DNA from: Virgibacillus senegalensis
GTDB lineage: Bacteria > Bacillota > Bacilli > Bacillales > Amphibacillaceae
Length of the DNA: 53,658 nucleotides
Direction: 5' to 3'
Assembly: GCF_000821245.2 (NCBI RefSeq)
Contig: NZ_LN611425.1
Coordinates: 1,333,392 to 1,387,049 of the forward strand
The notes beneath the pieces were generated by a model. The model ran no database searches and was not told the origin of the DNA. It saw only the letters and a list, made by a program, of their open reading frames with translations. Numbering within the stretch: the first letter of the stretch is position 1; the number at the start of each line of letters is the position of its first letter. A program made the position numbers and the translations under genes. Of the stretch, positions 35,120 to 42,703 are shown piece after piece.

Positions 35120-35584
35120 TTAATTCACCTCTATCCTTCCGCTCATGGCCTGATGTCCGACACCGCAATATTCATTGCAAATGATCAAAAACTCACCGGC
35201 TTCGTCGAACGTGTGGGTAATCGTATTGATATGCCCTGGTGTGATCATCATGTTCACGTTCGTCCCCGGAATCGAAAAACCATGAACCACATCCGCACTC
35301 GTCACCTTGAAATGAACGGTCGCCCCCTTCGGCACTTCTAAGGGTTCCCCGAACATGAACGCCTGGGCAACCATCACCGCTTCATATTCATTGTCCCCGA
35401 TTTTCTTCAGACCAGGGTCATCGAAAGGTGCTGTTTCCTTCACTTTTTCCGGATCGATTGTCGTCATGTCGCTTGGCGGATGATGTCCCATGGCAAACGC
35501 GCTGACACCGATTACCGACAGGAATACAATCAATGTGATACCGCCAAAAATCAGCCATATTTTTTCATACTTGTGCATGTGCAT
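35120..35584 (-). CDS. cbaB: ba3-type cytochrome c oxidase subunit II (CuA)
   Basis: A 154-aa protein with one N-terminal membrane helix (about 9-30) and an outward cupredoxin domain. CuA ligands are His101 (VVHGFS), Cys136, Cys140, His144 and Met147 in the segment CNEYCGVGHQAM. It accepts electrons from cytochrome c. GGGGGAG precedes the ATG. Sandwiched between subunit I and the small subunit in one operon. Confidence 0.95.
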   Translation of the reverse strand: MHMHKYEKIWLIFGGITLIVFLSVIGVSAFAMGHHPPSDMTTIDPEKVKETAPFDDPGLKKIGDNEYEAVMVAQAFMFGEPLEVPKGATVHFKVTSADVVHGFSIPGTNVNMMITPGHINTITHTFDEAGEFLIICNEYCGVGHQAMSGRIEVN

Positions 35585-35602
35585 CTGTTACTCCCCCTTT
35601 TC

Positions 35603-35761
35603 CTACCTGGATAGATAAAGCGCGTACACCCCGATCCAGGATAATATGATAAATCCTCCGACGAGCATGACGGAAAGCAGTGTGCCCTTCAGTTTTGGTT
35701 CTGTCTGCTTTTGGGGCTGAGATTCGGATTTCAGTAATTTGGATGGTTCCAAATTCGCCAT
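35603..35761 (-). CDS. Small single-helix subunit of the ba3 oxidase (subunit IIA-like)
   Basis: A 52-aa protein: a hydrophilic N-terminus (MANLEPSKLLKSESQPQKQ), then one membrane helix (about 28-50) ending YALYLSR. This matches the short subunit 2A found with ba3 oxidases. GGAGAGGAGC lies upstream of the ATG. First gene of the operon, 18 bases before subunit II. Confidence 0.8.
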   Translation of the reverse strand: MANLEPSKLLKSESQPQKQTEPKLKGTLLSVMLVGGFIILSWIGVYALYLSR

Positions 35762-35793
35762 TGTGTAAGCTCCTCTCCCTATAAACTACCTTG

Positions 35794-35837
35794 ATTGTAG
35801 CCGAACAGGTTGGAAGGATGCTGTGATAAAAATCACA
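35794..35837 (-). promoter_or_regulatory. Fnr-type site and promoter of the ba3 operon
   Basis: A perfect TGTGA-N6-TCACA palindrome at 35822-35837 and a -10 TACAAT (minus strand, 35794-35799). The palindrome centre is about 42 bases upstream of the expected start point, the class II activator position. Confidence 0.7.
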
Positions 35838-35858
35838 TTTACTTTTAAACAGTAGAAA

Positions 35859-35901
35859 TGTGATTTCTGTTACAGTTTTACCGTGTTTAATCAGATAGGA
35901 T
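35859..35901 (+). promoter_or_regulatory. Second Fnr-type site, for the MobA-like gene
   Basis: TGTGA-N6-TTACA at 35859-35874 (one mismatch from a perfect palindrome) and a plausible -10 TAGGAT at 35896-35901, again spaced about 41 bases from the expected start point. Confidence 0.55.
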
Positions 35902-35929
35902 GAACGAAACGAATATAGGAGTGAGTCCG

Positions 35930-36487
35930 ATGAAAAGCGGGGTTATTTTAGCAGAAACTAGTTTCCGACCGGATGTCGTGAAAGCTTCATTAGAGATGGT
36001 AGACGGAGAAAGACTGATCGACCGGCAAATTAGCGAAATGAAAAAATTTGTCCAGGAGATCGTACTGGTCACTAATGATCCGAGGGCCTTTTTGCCTGTT
36101 GTCAGTAAAGACATCCGGATTATTACTGTATTCCACAAGGAGAAAGGGATCTTGGGAGCACTTCATGCAGGAATGTCTCTTGCACAACATCCACAAGTCT
36201 GGCTGGGCCACTGTGATAGCGAGAATGTATCATCTAAAGCTGCTAAAGCAATGGATGTAAGACTACAGCAAACAGGATCAGCAGCTGTGGTTCCCTTTTT
36301 CAACCAGACTCCTCTTCCGTTTCAAGGAATATACCAAAGGAAACAAGTTCTCGAAACGTTATCGGAAAGTATTAATTTGCATGAATCCATTTCGTTTTCA
36401 GAATGGTTTCGACAGTTGGACTGGACAGCGTTTGATGAAATGGAATATCATCGATTTCAACTGGAATTTCCTTTTAAAAGCAGGTAA
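35930..36487 (+). CDS. MobA-like nucleotidyltransferase family protein, degenerate
   Basis: A 185-aa protein resembling molybdenum cofactor guanylyltransferase: GVILAE at the start, VNDGERLIDRQ-like segment, IVLVTNDPRAF, GILGALHAGMSLA, and GHCDSENVS where MobA has the metal aspartate. The glycine-rich nucleotide loop (LAGGxSxRMG) is not conserved (LAETSFRPD), so guanylyl transfer is doubtful and a scaffold role possible. The start at 35930 has TAGGAGTGAGTCCG. Co-location with fnr and the oxidase suggests an anaerobic role; that is inference. Confidence 0.65.
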   Translation: MKSGVILAETSFRPDVVKASLEMVDGERLIDRQISEMKKFVQEIVLVTNDPRAFLPVVSKDIRIITVFHKEKGILGALHAGMSLAQHPQVWLGHCDSENVSSKAAKAMDVRLQQTGSAAVVPFFNQTPLPFQGIYQRKQVLETLSESINLHESISFSEWFRQLDWTAFDEMEYHRFQLEFPFKSR

Positions 36488-36539
36488 CCCGGAACGTAAA
36501 AAATGAGAGAAATTATGAGGCAGATATGGGATTAGAACT

Positions 36540-36563
36540 TACAGGACAGTCCCTATGTCCTTG
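36540..36563. repeat. Isolated REP-like palindrome
   Basis: ACAGGACAGTCCCTATGTCCTTGT forms a small hairpin related to the GGGACAGTCCC family of cluster 1, but a single degenerate copy. Confidence 0.4.
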
Positions 36564-36651
36564 TAATTCTGTCATTTCAATCGAGGGTTATCGAATTTTT
36601 CACTTGTAAAAGAAGAAGTTTTTATATTTTCTCTTAATCTGTTCCTATAAA

Positions 36652-36674
36652 AAAACCCGAGGAAATCCTCGAGA
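36652..36674 (-). terminator. Terminator of fnr
   Basis: CTCGAGGA..TCCTCGGG on the minus strand followed by T7, a few bases past the fnr stop codon. Confidence 0.8.
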
Positions 36675-36686
36675 GTGATTGTTTCA

Positions 36687-37406
36687 TTATAGCCGGCAAA
36701 TTTCTAGAGGGCATTCTTCACAATGGCAAATGGATTTTAAAGCAGGCAAGTCCCCGATAACGATCCGGCCCTGTTCCGTATCGATCACCTGTTGCTTTTT
36801 CAGCTGATTTAACATCCGGTTGACGGTCTCACGGGTAGCACCAATTAAACTGGCAAGCTCTGAATGGGTGAACTTTTCAGTGAAGTGGATGGTTCCTCCA
36901 TCCAGCACTCCATAAGTATTGGCAGCACGAATTAAGGTGGAAGCCAGTGCTCCATTTTTCCCATGAAACATCAAATCCCGCAGCTTCACTTGCGTTAGCC
37001 GCTGCATATAACCGAGCCAGCGGCTGAATTCTATTGCCAGATCACCGTGCTGCCATAATAGAATTTCCAAATCTCGTTGTTGAATAACACCTACACGAGC
37101 GTCCTGCAGCACCTCTGCTGTATAGGACATTTTCCCTTGCTGACCGGGATATTGCAGTTCTCCGAACAAATCACCATCACGAAAATAATAAAGGCATAAA
37201 TCTTTCCCATCGTCTGCGGTCTTGGTAAGGCGGATCGATCCTTTTTCTAAATAATAAAGCTTTTCCGCTTCATCCCCTTCCCAAAATAACGTGGAGCCTG
37301 CAGTAAAAACGTGTTCATACATTATCCCTTTTATCTTGGAAAAGCTTTCCGGTGAAAACTGCCACGTGTTCCCGCTTGGTTGTTCTCGTTTTATCATTGC
37401 CCCCAT
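36687..37406 (-). CDS. fnr: Crp/Fnr family regulator, Fnr
   Basis: A 239-aa transcription factor: cyclic-nucleotide-type sensor domain, dimer helix, then an HTH (LASLIGATRETVNRML). The C-terminal end has Cys in the spacing C-x2-C-x4-C (CEECPLEIC), the pattern that binds a [4Fe-4S] cluster in Bacillus subtilis Fnr. It would activate anaerobic genes when the cluster is intact. The start is ambiguous: 37427, 37406 and 37397 are in frame; GGGGGC precedes 37406. It faces the cupredoxin gene with an Fnr-type site between. Confidence 0.88.
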   Translation of the reverse strand: MGAMIKREQPSGNTWQFSPESFSKIKGIMYEHVFTAGSTLFWEGDEAEKLYYLEKGSIRLTKTADDGKDLCLYYFRDGDLFGELQYPGQQGKMSYTAEVLQDARVGVIQQRDLEILLWQHGDLAIEFSRWLGYMQRLTQVKLRDLMFHGKNGALASTLIRAANTYGVLDGGTIHFTEKFTHSELASLIGATRETVNRMLNQLKKQQVIDTEQGRIVIGDLPALKSICHCEECPLEICRL

Positions 37407-37517
37407 TACGCAAGCCCCCATTTCCATTTCTTAGTTAGCTTCATCATACGCCTCTTCCAAGGCAATTGCATTACTTTTTTGTAAAAAATTGTTACGGTAT
37501 TTTGAACAGTTAAGGAT

Positions 37518-37533
37518 TGTGACATTTCTCACA
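37518..37533. promoter_or_regulatory. Fnr-type site between fnr and the cupredoxin gene
   Basis: A perfect TGTGA-N6-TCACA palindrome. For the plus-strand gene a -10 TACACT at 37556-37561 gives a centre-to-start spacing of about -42, typical for class II activation. It could also autoregulate fnr on the minus strand, but the spacing there is less good. Confidence 0.72.
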
Positions 37534-37607
37534 GCCAGCCGTCCGTAAGGTGTTTTACACTACAAGTGTGAACAGCATTCAAACAATATTCTGGGAGGTT
37601 TTTAACG

Positions 37608-37970
37608 ATGAAAAAAGCACTTTTAGCACTTATGGTCTCCTTGTTCATTTTATTGCTGGCAGCATGCGGCGGTGGAGATGAAGCAGGGGCAACCGAAGGG
37701 GATGACGGTGGTTCAGCGGCAGTTGTAGATATTGGCGCAAGCAACTGGCAATTTGACAAAGAAGGGTACACGGCACCTGCTGGAGAAATAACATTCAATC
37801 TGACAAATGAAGAAGGCGTCCATGCAATCGAAATTGAAGGAACAGATGTTGCCATCGAAAATGAAGGTTCCGCAACAGCGACCTTAGAAGCTGGAGAATA
37901 CACCATCAAGTGTATCTTGCCTTGTGGAGAAGGACATGAAGAAATGACATCGACTTTGACTGTGGAATAA
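37608..37970 (+). CDS. CuA-type cupredoxin lipoprotein
   Basis: A 120-aa lipoprotein: lipobox LAAC (Cys20), acidic glycine-rich linker, then a cupredoxin fold. Cys102, Cys106, His110 and Met113 (CILPCGEGHEEM) match the C-x3-C-x3-H-x2-M CuA pattern, and His72 (EGVHAIEI) supplies the other ligand. It resembles a detached oxidase subunit II copper domain. Its site outside the membrane and Fnr-type promoter suggest electron delivery in low-oxygen respiration or a copper chaperone for the CuA centre. No oxidase subunit I follows it. GGGAGG precedes the ATG. Confidence 0.85.
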   Translation: MKKALLALMVSLFILLLAACGGGDEAGATEGDDGGSAAVVDIGASNWQFDKEGYTAPAGEITFNLTNEEGVHAIEIEGTDVAIENEGSATATLEAGEYTIKCILPCGEGHEEMTSTLTVE

Positions 37971-37981
37971 TGGGATAATCG

Positions 37982-38018
37982 AAAGCCTCCAGACCCGCAA
38001 CCGGATCTGGAGGCTTTT
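37982..38018. terminator. Bidirectional terminator
   Basis: A 12-bp inverted repeat (37982-37993 with 38006-38017) between the convergent cupredoxin and XRE genes. Confidence 0.85.
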
Positions 38019-38214
38019 ATTCTTCCCAAAACAATTCATCGAGTGTTTTGGACAGTGATTTGCAGATGGCAATGCAAAGGTTCAGGGTAGGATTATACTT
38101 GCCAAGCTCAATTAGCCCGATTGTCTGGCGCGACACACCAACTCGTTTGGCCAATTCCTCCTGTGAAAGATCCATTTCCGTCCTGGCCACCTTCATCCTG
38201 ATGTTTTTCTTCAT
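38017..38214 (-). CDS. XRE-family HTH regulator
   Basis: A 65-aa single-domain Cro/C1-type HTH (MDLSQEELAKRVGVSRQTIGLIELGKYNPTL), as in YozG-like mini-repressors. It is translated from an ATG overlapping the stop of the upstream membrane-protein gene by four bases, so the two are coupled and probably regulate a common process. Such pairs of membrane protein and small XRE regulator are common in Bacillaceae. Confidence 0.9.
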   Translation of the reverse strand: MKKNIRMKVARTEMDLSQEELAKRVGVSRQTIGLIELGKYNPTLNLCIAICKSLSKTLDELFWEE

Positions 38215-38741
38215 CGTTTCTCATCCTGTTCTTCATCTTTCAATTCTCTTTCTACAGCCCTGTCGCTCCTTTTCTTTGCTCCCCAATAAGCAAACCCATT
38301 CACTACCATTAAAAAAGGAATATATAGCATCAAGGACACTACAAATGTAAGCAGGAAGTAATATACCGATTGAACTGGAGAATCAGCATAACTCACTGCA
38401 CTGTGAATTCCGAAAAAGATAGCCAGCCCCGCACCAAACAGAGCACCGATCAGAATGGTTTTTAAACTCATCGGGCGTTTATTTGCCTGGTCATGCATTT
38501 CTACTTCTGCCGAGAATATCCCCATTCCAGTAGAGCGCACAGCAAAATAAATCGAGGTTACTAGCAAGATAACCAGTTCCAGCCAAATGTTATCGAGATG
38601 ATAGGCATTTGTCACATACTTGATAACCAACGACAAGGCACAGATGGTCAGTACCAGGGTGTATATCTCGCGATAAATTTTGTTTTGCAGATTGATAATC
38701 CGCTCATCCTTTATCCGGTTTCTTCTGAAAGGATTCTTCAT
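38211..38741 (-). CDS. DUF6773 family membrane protein
   Basis: A 176-aa protein with about four membrane segments (YTLVLTICALSLVIK; LELVILLVTSIYFAV; TILIGALFGAGLAIFFG; VYYFLLTFVVSLMLYIPFLMVV) and charged ends, matching my memory of DUF6773. It is coupled to the XRE regulator. Transcription probably starts at the promoter at 38863-38890. Confidence 0.78.
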   Translation of the reverse strand: MKNPFRRNRIKDERIINLQNKIYREIYTLVLTICALSLVIKYVTNAYHLDNIWLELVILLVTSIYFAVRSTGMGIFSAEVEMHDQANKRPMSLKTILIGALFGAGLAIFFGIHSAVSYADSPVQSVYYFLLTFVVSLMLYIPFLMVVNGFAYWGAKKRSDRAVERELKDEEQDEKR

Positions 38742-38862
38742 GTTATCTACCTTCTTTCTTTATTTTTAGTGATAAATCGAAATTCGGAAAATAGTGCGCA
38801 GTACCGTACCAAACGCAAATTCGGGGTCGGTCCGGTTTTCGTTTGATAGTATCTCTGCTTTT

Positions 38863-38890
38863 ATTATATATTAAGAATGTCATTTTGCAA
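38863..38890 (-). promoter_or_regulatory. Sigma-A promoter of the DUF6773/XRE operon
   Basis: TTGCAA (38885-38890) and TATAAT (38863-38868) on the minus strand with a 16-base spacer, about 120 bases before the start of the membrane-protein gene. Confidence 0.6.
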
Positions 38891-38997
38891 TATATATTTG
38901 TCATAAAGGTCAATAAAAATTGCTTTACATATAAAAAATACGCACCAGCCAACTGCCGATGCGTATAGAAATGACACTTTTTTGGGCAAAAGAAAAA

Positions 38998-39016
38998 GCA
39001 TCCGGAAACCGGATGC
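38998..39016 (-). terminator. Terminator of the YkuS/YtxH fusion gene
   Basis: GCATCCGG/CCGGATGC hairpin followed on the minus strand by a T-run. Confidence 0.78.
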
Positions 39017-39030
39017 CTATCAAGTTAAGT

Positions 39031-39567
39031 TTAGTTTTTCAGTTCTGTACCACCGATTAGTTCTAAATCCCTTTCTTGGGCGACAAGTTCATTCTTACTG
39101 TCATCATTTAAGTTATCATTGGATTTTCCTGGCATTTTATCCTTTACTTTATCGGTTAGATCCATAGTTTGTTGCTTAGTTTGCTGAAATTTTTGATTCA
39201 GATTATCGCGTGTTTTTTTGCCGCTAGCCGGCGCAAGCATAAAACCGATTGTAGCACCAACGATACTGCCGACGGCCACTCCATTGACAAATTTCTTGCC
39301 TGAAATGCCACCGGATTTCTTATCGATCGCACCAGTGCGCTCGAGTCGTTCTTCCACTTCTGCAACAATTTCCTTAACACTTCGCCCGCGTGCAGAAATC
39401 ATTGGTACATTCATATGGATATCGGTCAGGTCTTCCAAATCTCTTACCACTACCGCATCATAATCGGGGGCATCGACTTTGCGATCAAGCATTTCTGCCT
39501 GATATCCTTTTTTGTTCAATTGTTTTTTTACGTCTTCGAATGGTTGTTCCACTGCAACTCTTACCAT
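39031..39567 (-). CDS. YkuS (UPF0180) and YtxH fusion protein
   Basis: A 178-aa protein. The first 80 residues (VRVAVEQPFEDVKKQLNKKGY; MISARGRSVKEIVAEVEERL) match the UPF0180/YkuS family of unknown function. Residues about 95-125 (VNGVAVGSIVGATIGFMLAPASGKKTRDN) are a YtxH-type glycine-rich membrane segment, followed by a charged tail. In other bacilli the two halves are separate genes. GAGGAGGTTAAATCAG precedes the ATG. Confidence 0.85.
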   Translation of the reverse strand: MVRVAVEQPFEDVKKQLNKKGYQAEMLDRKVDAPDYDAVVVRDLEDLTDIHMNVPMISARGRSVKEIVAEVEERLERTGAIDKKSGGISGKKFVNGVAVGSIVGATIGFMLAPASGKKTRDNLNQKFQQTKQQTMDLTDKVKDKMPGKSNDNLNDDSKNELVAQERDLELIGGTELKN

Positions 39568-39654
39568 CTGATTTAACCTCCTCAGCTCGTGTTGGTTATA
39601 ATTTGCCCGTTATGGAGTTATAGTAAACAAGATAATTTTCTCTTATTCTAGAAT

Positions 39655-39679
39655 GTTTACTTTTTTGTACAGCGTGAAT
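39655..39679 (+). promoter_or_regulatory. Possible sigma-B promoter of the KGG protein
   Basis: GTTTAC (39655-39660) and GTGAAT (39674-39679) with a 13-base spacer resemble the sigma-B consensus GTTT-N12-15-GGGTAT; the -10 has two mismatches. Confidence 0.4.
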
Positions 39680-39727
39680 AGTAGTTATGTAAGCATCATA
39701 TAACACTCACGAAAGGAGTTTTATAGA

Positions 39728-39952
39728 ATGGCTGACAAGAACAATAACAAAAAGATGTCTGTAGAGGAAGCAGGACGTAAGGGCGGAGAAGCTACCTCCC
39801 GTAATCATGACCAGGAGTTCTATGAAGAGATTGGTAAAAAAGGCGGAGAAACAACGTCGAAAAACCATGACGAAGAATTCTATGAAGAAATCGGTAAAAA
39901 AGGCGGAGAAACTCGCGGACGTCAACAACAAAACAAGAACAATAATTCTTAA
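39728..39952 (+). CDS. Stress-type KGG-repeat protein (YciG/GsiB-like)
   Basis: A 74-aa, highly hydrophilic protein with three copies of a KGGE unit (RKGGEATSRNHDQEF; KKGGETTSKNHDEEF; KKGGETRGR), the small stress motif found in YciG and GsiB. Such proteins are intrinsically disordered desiccation/osmotic stress proteins. GAAAGGAGTTTTATAG precedes the ATG. A sigma-B-like promoter is nearby. Confidence 0.88.
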   Translation: MADKNNNKKMSVEEAGRKGGEATSRNHDQEFYEEIGKKGGETTSKNHDEEFYEEIGKKGGETRGRQQQNKNNNS

Positions 39953-39998
39953 TAGACCAAGTAGCGAACGAGGGCTGAGGTTTTAAACAAACCCACAA

Positions 39999-40030
39999 AA
40001 AACGAGCTTATTCATAAGCTCGTTTTTTTT
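39999..40030 (+). terminator. Terminator of the KGG gene
   Basis: A 12-bp inverted repeat (39999-40010 with 40015-40026) and T9. It can also serve the minus-strand gene at 40047. Confidence 0.85.
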
Positions 40031-40046
40031 TTGAGTAGGAATCGAT

Positions 40047-40622
40047 TTATTTCAATGTATTGGTTACTCCCCAAATTTTGTTCGTGCCTTTATAGTCATT
40101 AAGGGCAATATCCAAATCATGAAACATCCGATGAAGACTTCTGATTGTTTTTTTGTTTTCATTTTCGACTGCAGCGTCTGCAAGCTGGTCGATTTTTTCC
40201 AAATCACTTTTCAAGGCTTCATCCTCTACTTTCGGAATGGTTTCATCCAGAACAACGAGAATCTCTTCTGCTTCTTTTTCCTGTTCAGACCAATCAAGAT
40301 TGTCAATCCGGCCATAACCAGTTGTATCGTTGTAAAAATCATGTGCTTCGGCTATAAAATCCCCGACATCTTCGTATTCTTTTCCAACAGACTCTCTTGT
40401 TTTCTTTGCGTTTTCTTCCAATTCCTCCTGTGTTTGACCCGACTCTGACGGCTCATCGGTTTCCTGTTCACTCGTTTCTGCCTGATGATCGTTAAACAGA
40501 CCGATCCCTCCTAAGTCAAAGACAAATGAGAAGAATGCAACCGCAATAACCAGGGATAGTGCCAAAGCTGTCATTGTCCAGCCGAACCAGCCCATCCGTT
40601 TACGTTTTCCGCTTCTCGGCAT
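40047..40622 (-). CDS. Hypothetical membrane-anchored protein (191 aa)
   Basis: A basic N-terminus (MPRSGKRKR), one membrane helix (about 16-38), then an acidic, helical extracellular domain (ETDEPSESGQTQEELEENAKK). It resembles no family I can name; a role in the cell envelope is likely. The start at 40622 has AAAGGATGC ten bases upstream; a longer in-frame start at 40673 is weaker. Confidence 0.7.
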   Translation of the reverse strand: MPRSGKRKRMGWFGWTMTALALSLVIAVAFFSFVFDLGGIGLFNDHQAETSEQETDEPSESGQTQEELEENAKKTRESVGKEYEDVGDFIAEAHDFYNDTTGYGRIDNLDWSEQEKEAEEILVVLDETIPKVEDEALKSDLEKIDQLADAAVENENKKTIRSLHRMFHDLDIALNDYKGTNKIWGVTNTLK

Positions 40623-40751
40623 TTTTGCAGCATCCTTTCCTATATGCTTTTCTATTATATTTATAAAGTACAAGAGTTCATAAAATTTCCTATCCTATAT
40701 TTTATCTTTTTTTTGTAATTAAAACTAGTTTTTGCTAGCGGAACGCAAAAT

Positions 40752-40782
40752 AAATCAACCACCGATACATGATGGTTGATTT
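40752..40782 (-). terminator. Terminator of the carboxylesterase gene
   Basis: AAATCAACCA/TGGTTGATTT inverted repeat just past the stop codon, followed on the minus strand by ATTTTGCG, a modest T-run. Confidence 0.65.
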
Positions 40783-40793
40783 TATAAAGTTGT

Positions 40794-41549
40794 TTAGCAG
40801 TTCGCTTTGATGAATTGAATTGCCTTGTTAGCAATGACCTCTTTGTCGTTGTCCAAAGTTGCGACGTGATAGCTTGACTCCAGGGGGAGCAATGTCTTTT
40901 CGTTGGAGGAGATCGAATCATAAATCAATTTCGAGTTTTCCGGCGGCACTACATGGTCCTCGACTGAGGAAAAAACAAGTGTAGGTGTTTGAATTTTGTC
41001 CAGATTTTCCCTGACTAACTCCATTAAGGAAATGATTTCTCCCATCGATTTAACAGGTGTTTTTTCATAAGCAAGCTCTTTTACTCCTGCTCTTTTAATA
41101 TCAGAACCGATTCCACTGACAAATCGGGTATCCGTCTGAGATAGCTCCCGATAATTTTCTGCCATTGCCGGAATCTCAACAGCGGCATTAATAGGCAGAA
41201 TACCATTGATTTCCGGGTGTTGTTCCGCTAAATACAACGCCAATGTTCCCCCCATCGATAAGCCGGCAACAAACAACTTGGAGCACTCCTCTTTCAAGGT
41301 TGCCAATCCCTCTTCCACAGTATTAATCCAATCCTCATAAGTAGACGCTTCCATATCTTCCGGATCAGTACCATGGCCTTCCAATCTTGGTCCCAGAACA
41401 GTAAAACCTTCATCAGCAAACTGTTCACCAAGATACCGCATACTTTGCGTCGTACCGGTGAATCCGTGTAAAACCAGCACTCCAATTTCATTGCCGGCAA
41501 AGTAAAACGCGTCTGCATCCTTCATCACGCGATAATTAGCTGCCATCAT
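40794..41549 (-). CDS. Carboxylesterase Est30/YvaK-like
   Basis: A 251-aa alpha/beta hydrolase close to the Geobacillus Est30 / Bacillus YvaK carboxylesterases: LVLHGFTGT, nucleophile elbow GLSMGG, acid SSVEDHVV and His in SSYHVATLD. It hydrolyses short-chain esters. GGGAGGTAGT precedes two adjacent ATGs (41549 and 41546). Confidence 0.9.
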   Translation of the reverse strand: MMAANYRVMKDADAFYFAGNEIGVLVLHGFTGTTQSMRYLGEQFADEGFTVLGPRLEGHGTDPEDMEASTYEDWINTVEEGLATLKEECSKLFVAGLSMGGTLALYLAEQHPEINGILPINAAVEIPAMAENYRELSQTDTRFVSGIGSDIKRAGVKELAYEKTPVKSMGEIISLMELVRENLDKIQTPTLVFSSVEDHVVPPENSKLIYDSISSNEKTLLPLESSYHVATLDNDKEVIANKAIQFIKANC

Positions 41550-41667
41550 ACTACCTCCCTATTAGAAACATAAATATGTATATCTACTTTTTATGTATAA
41601 TAGTTAAATCTTACCATAACCTCGTAAAAATACAAACTATCTTTTAATAGCACGGGGTCCGCTTACC

Positions 41668-41927
41668 GGGGTCAGTCCCCAATCCCCAAATAAGAAGAAA
41701 AACTTTATTACGAGGGACTGACCCCAAAGTCGTATTTTTTGTTGCAATGCCATCAATGGGGACAATCCCTTCCTTGTCAAGTTCTTGTCCTGGCAGCTTT
41801 TCCACTAACAAATCGTCTGGGGAGGGACTGACCCCAAGAAAGATCTTTTATTAGTTTGAATAAGAGTAGGGGTCAGTCCCCCATCTTCAATCTCACTCTG
41901 CTCTGTTCGCTTCGGGGACTGTCCCCC
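41668..41927. repeat. REP-like palindrome cluster 3
   Basis: Five or six copies in both orientations: GGGGTCAGTCCCC at 41668-41680, GGGACTGACCCC at 41714-41725 and near 41824, a degenerate copy near 41757-41770, GGGGTCAGTCCCCC at 41869-41882 and GGGGACTGTCCCCC at 41914-41927. It sits between the esterase 5' end and the queuosine transporter 3' end. Confidence 0.8.
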
Positions 41928-41945
41928 AATCTCTCATTCCATGTA

Positions 41946-41981
41946 AAAGACCGTCGTTTGAGGATACAAACGACGGTCTTT
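41946..41981 (-). terminator. Terminator of the queF-transporter operon
   Basis: A 15-bp perfect inverted repeat (41946-41960 with 41967-41981) just past the transporter stop at 41998. Confidence 0.85.
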
Positions 41982-41997
41982 GTTAATAAGCTGGTCT

Positions 41998-42630
41998 TTA
42001 GGAAGCGGCGGTTTCTGCAGGTTTTTTATGTGATGACTTTCCTGCGAGCTTCACTAAAAGGTATGCAATTGGTGTATCAATTAATGCAATGATTACTTTA
42101 AATAGATATTGAGATCCAATCATTCCAATAAGGACACCAAACGGGACGGTTCCCCAGAAAGCTATTGAGATGAACAGGATTGTATCGATCAGCTGGCTTG
42201 TCATTGTCGACAAATTATTGCGCAGCCATAATTTTTGCTGACCGTGTTTTAATTTCAAAGAATGAAAAATGGAAACATCCAGATTTTGACTGGCTAAATA
42301 CGATACAAGGCTAGCCAGCATAACCCGGAAACTTCCTCCAAGTACAGCCTCAAACTCTACTTGCCCGTCAAAAACTGATGCAGCAGGAAGTTGAATGGCA
42401 ATAAGAATAAAAATCATAGCTAATACTTGAGTGATGAAACCTGCCTGGACAGTCTTCCGGGCAGCATCTTTCCCAAAAACTTCCCCGATTACATCTGTTA
42501 TCAAGTACGTAACGACGTACGCGATAACGGCGGCCGGCAGTACGAAACCACCTGCAGCAAATAATTTTACTCCGAGCACATTGGATATTACCAATAACCC
42601 GACAAACAGTGCGTTTAAATAAATAAACAT
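41998..42630 (-). CDS. Queuosine precursor transporter (YhhQ/VUT family)
   Basis: A 210-aa membrane protein with about six segments (NALFVGLLVISNVLGVKLF at the start; YLITDVIGEVFGKDAARK), matching the YhhQ/YpdP family that imports the queuosine precursors preQ0/preQ1. It lies 73 bases downstream of queF in the same operon, under the preQ1 riboswitch. That fits import or salvage of the precursor. Confidence 0.9.
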   Translation of the reverse strand: MFIYLNALFVGLLVISNVLGVKLFAAGGFVLPAAVIAYVVTYLITDVIGEVFGKDAARKTVQAGFITQVLAMIFILIAIQLPAASVFDGQVEFEAVLGGSFRVMLASLVSYLASQNLDVSIFHSLKLKHGQQKLWLRNNLSTMTSQLIDTILFISIAFWGTVPFGVLIGMIGSQYLFKVIIALIDTPIAYLLVKLAGKSSHKKPAETAAS

Positions 42631-42703
42631 AGCTCTTCCCCTTTCAATTCCGGGGTAAGGAACAAAGCTGTACCCTCTTCTAACTTTGGTGGAGCAATAG
42701 ATT

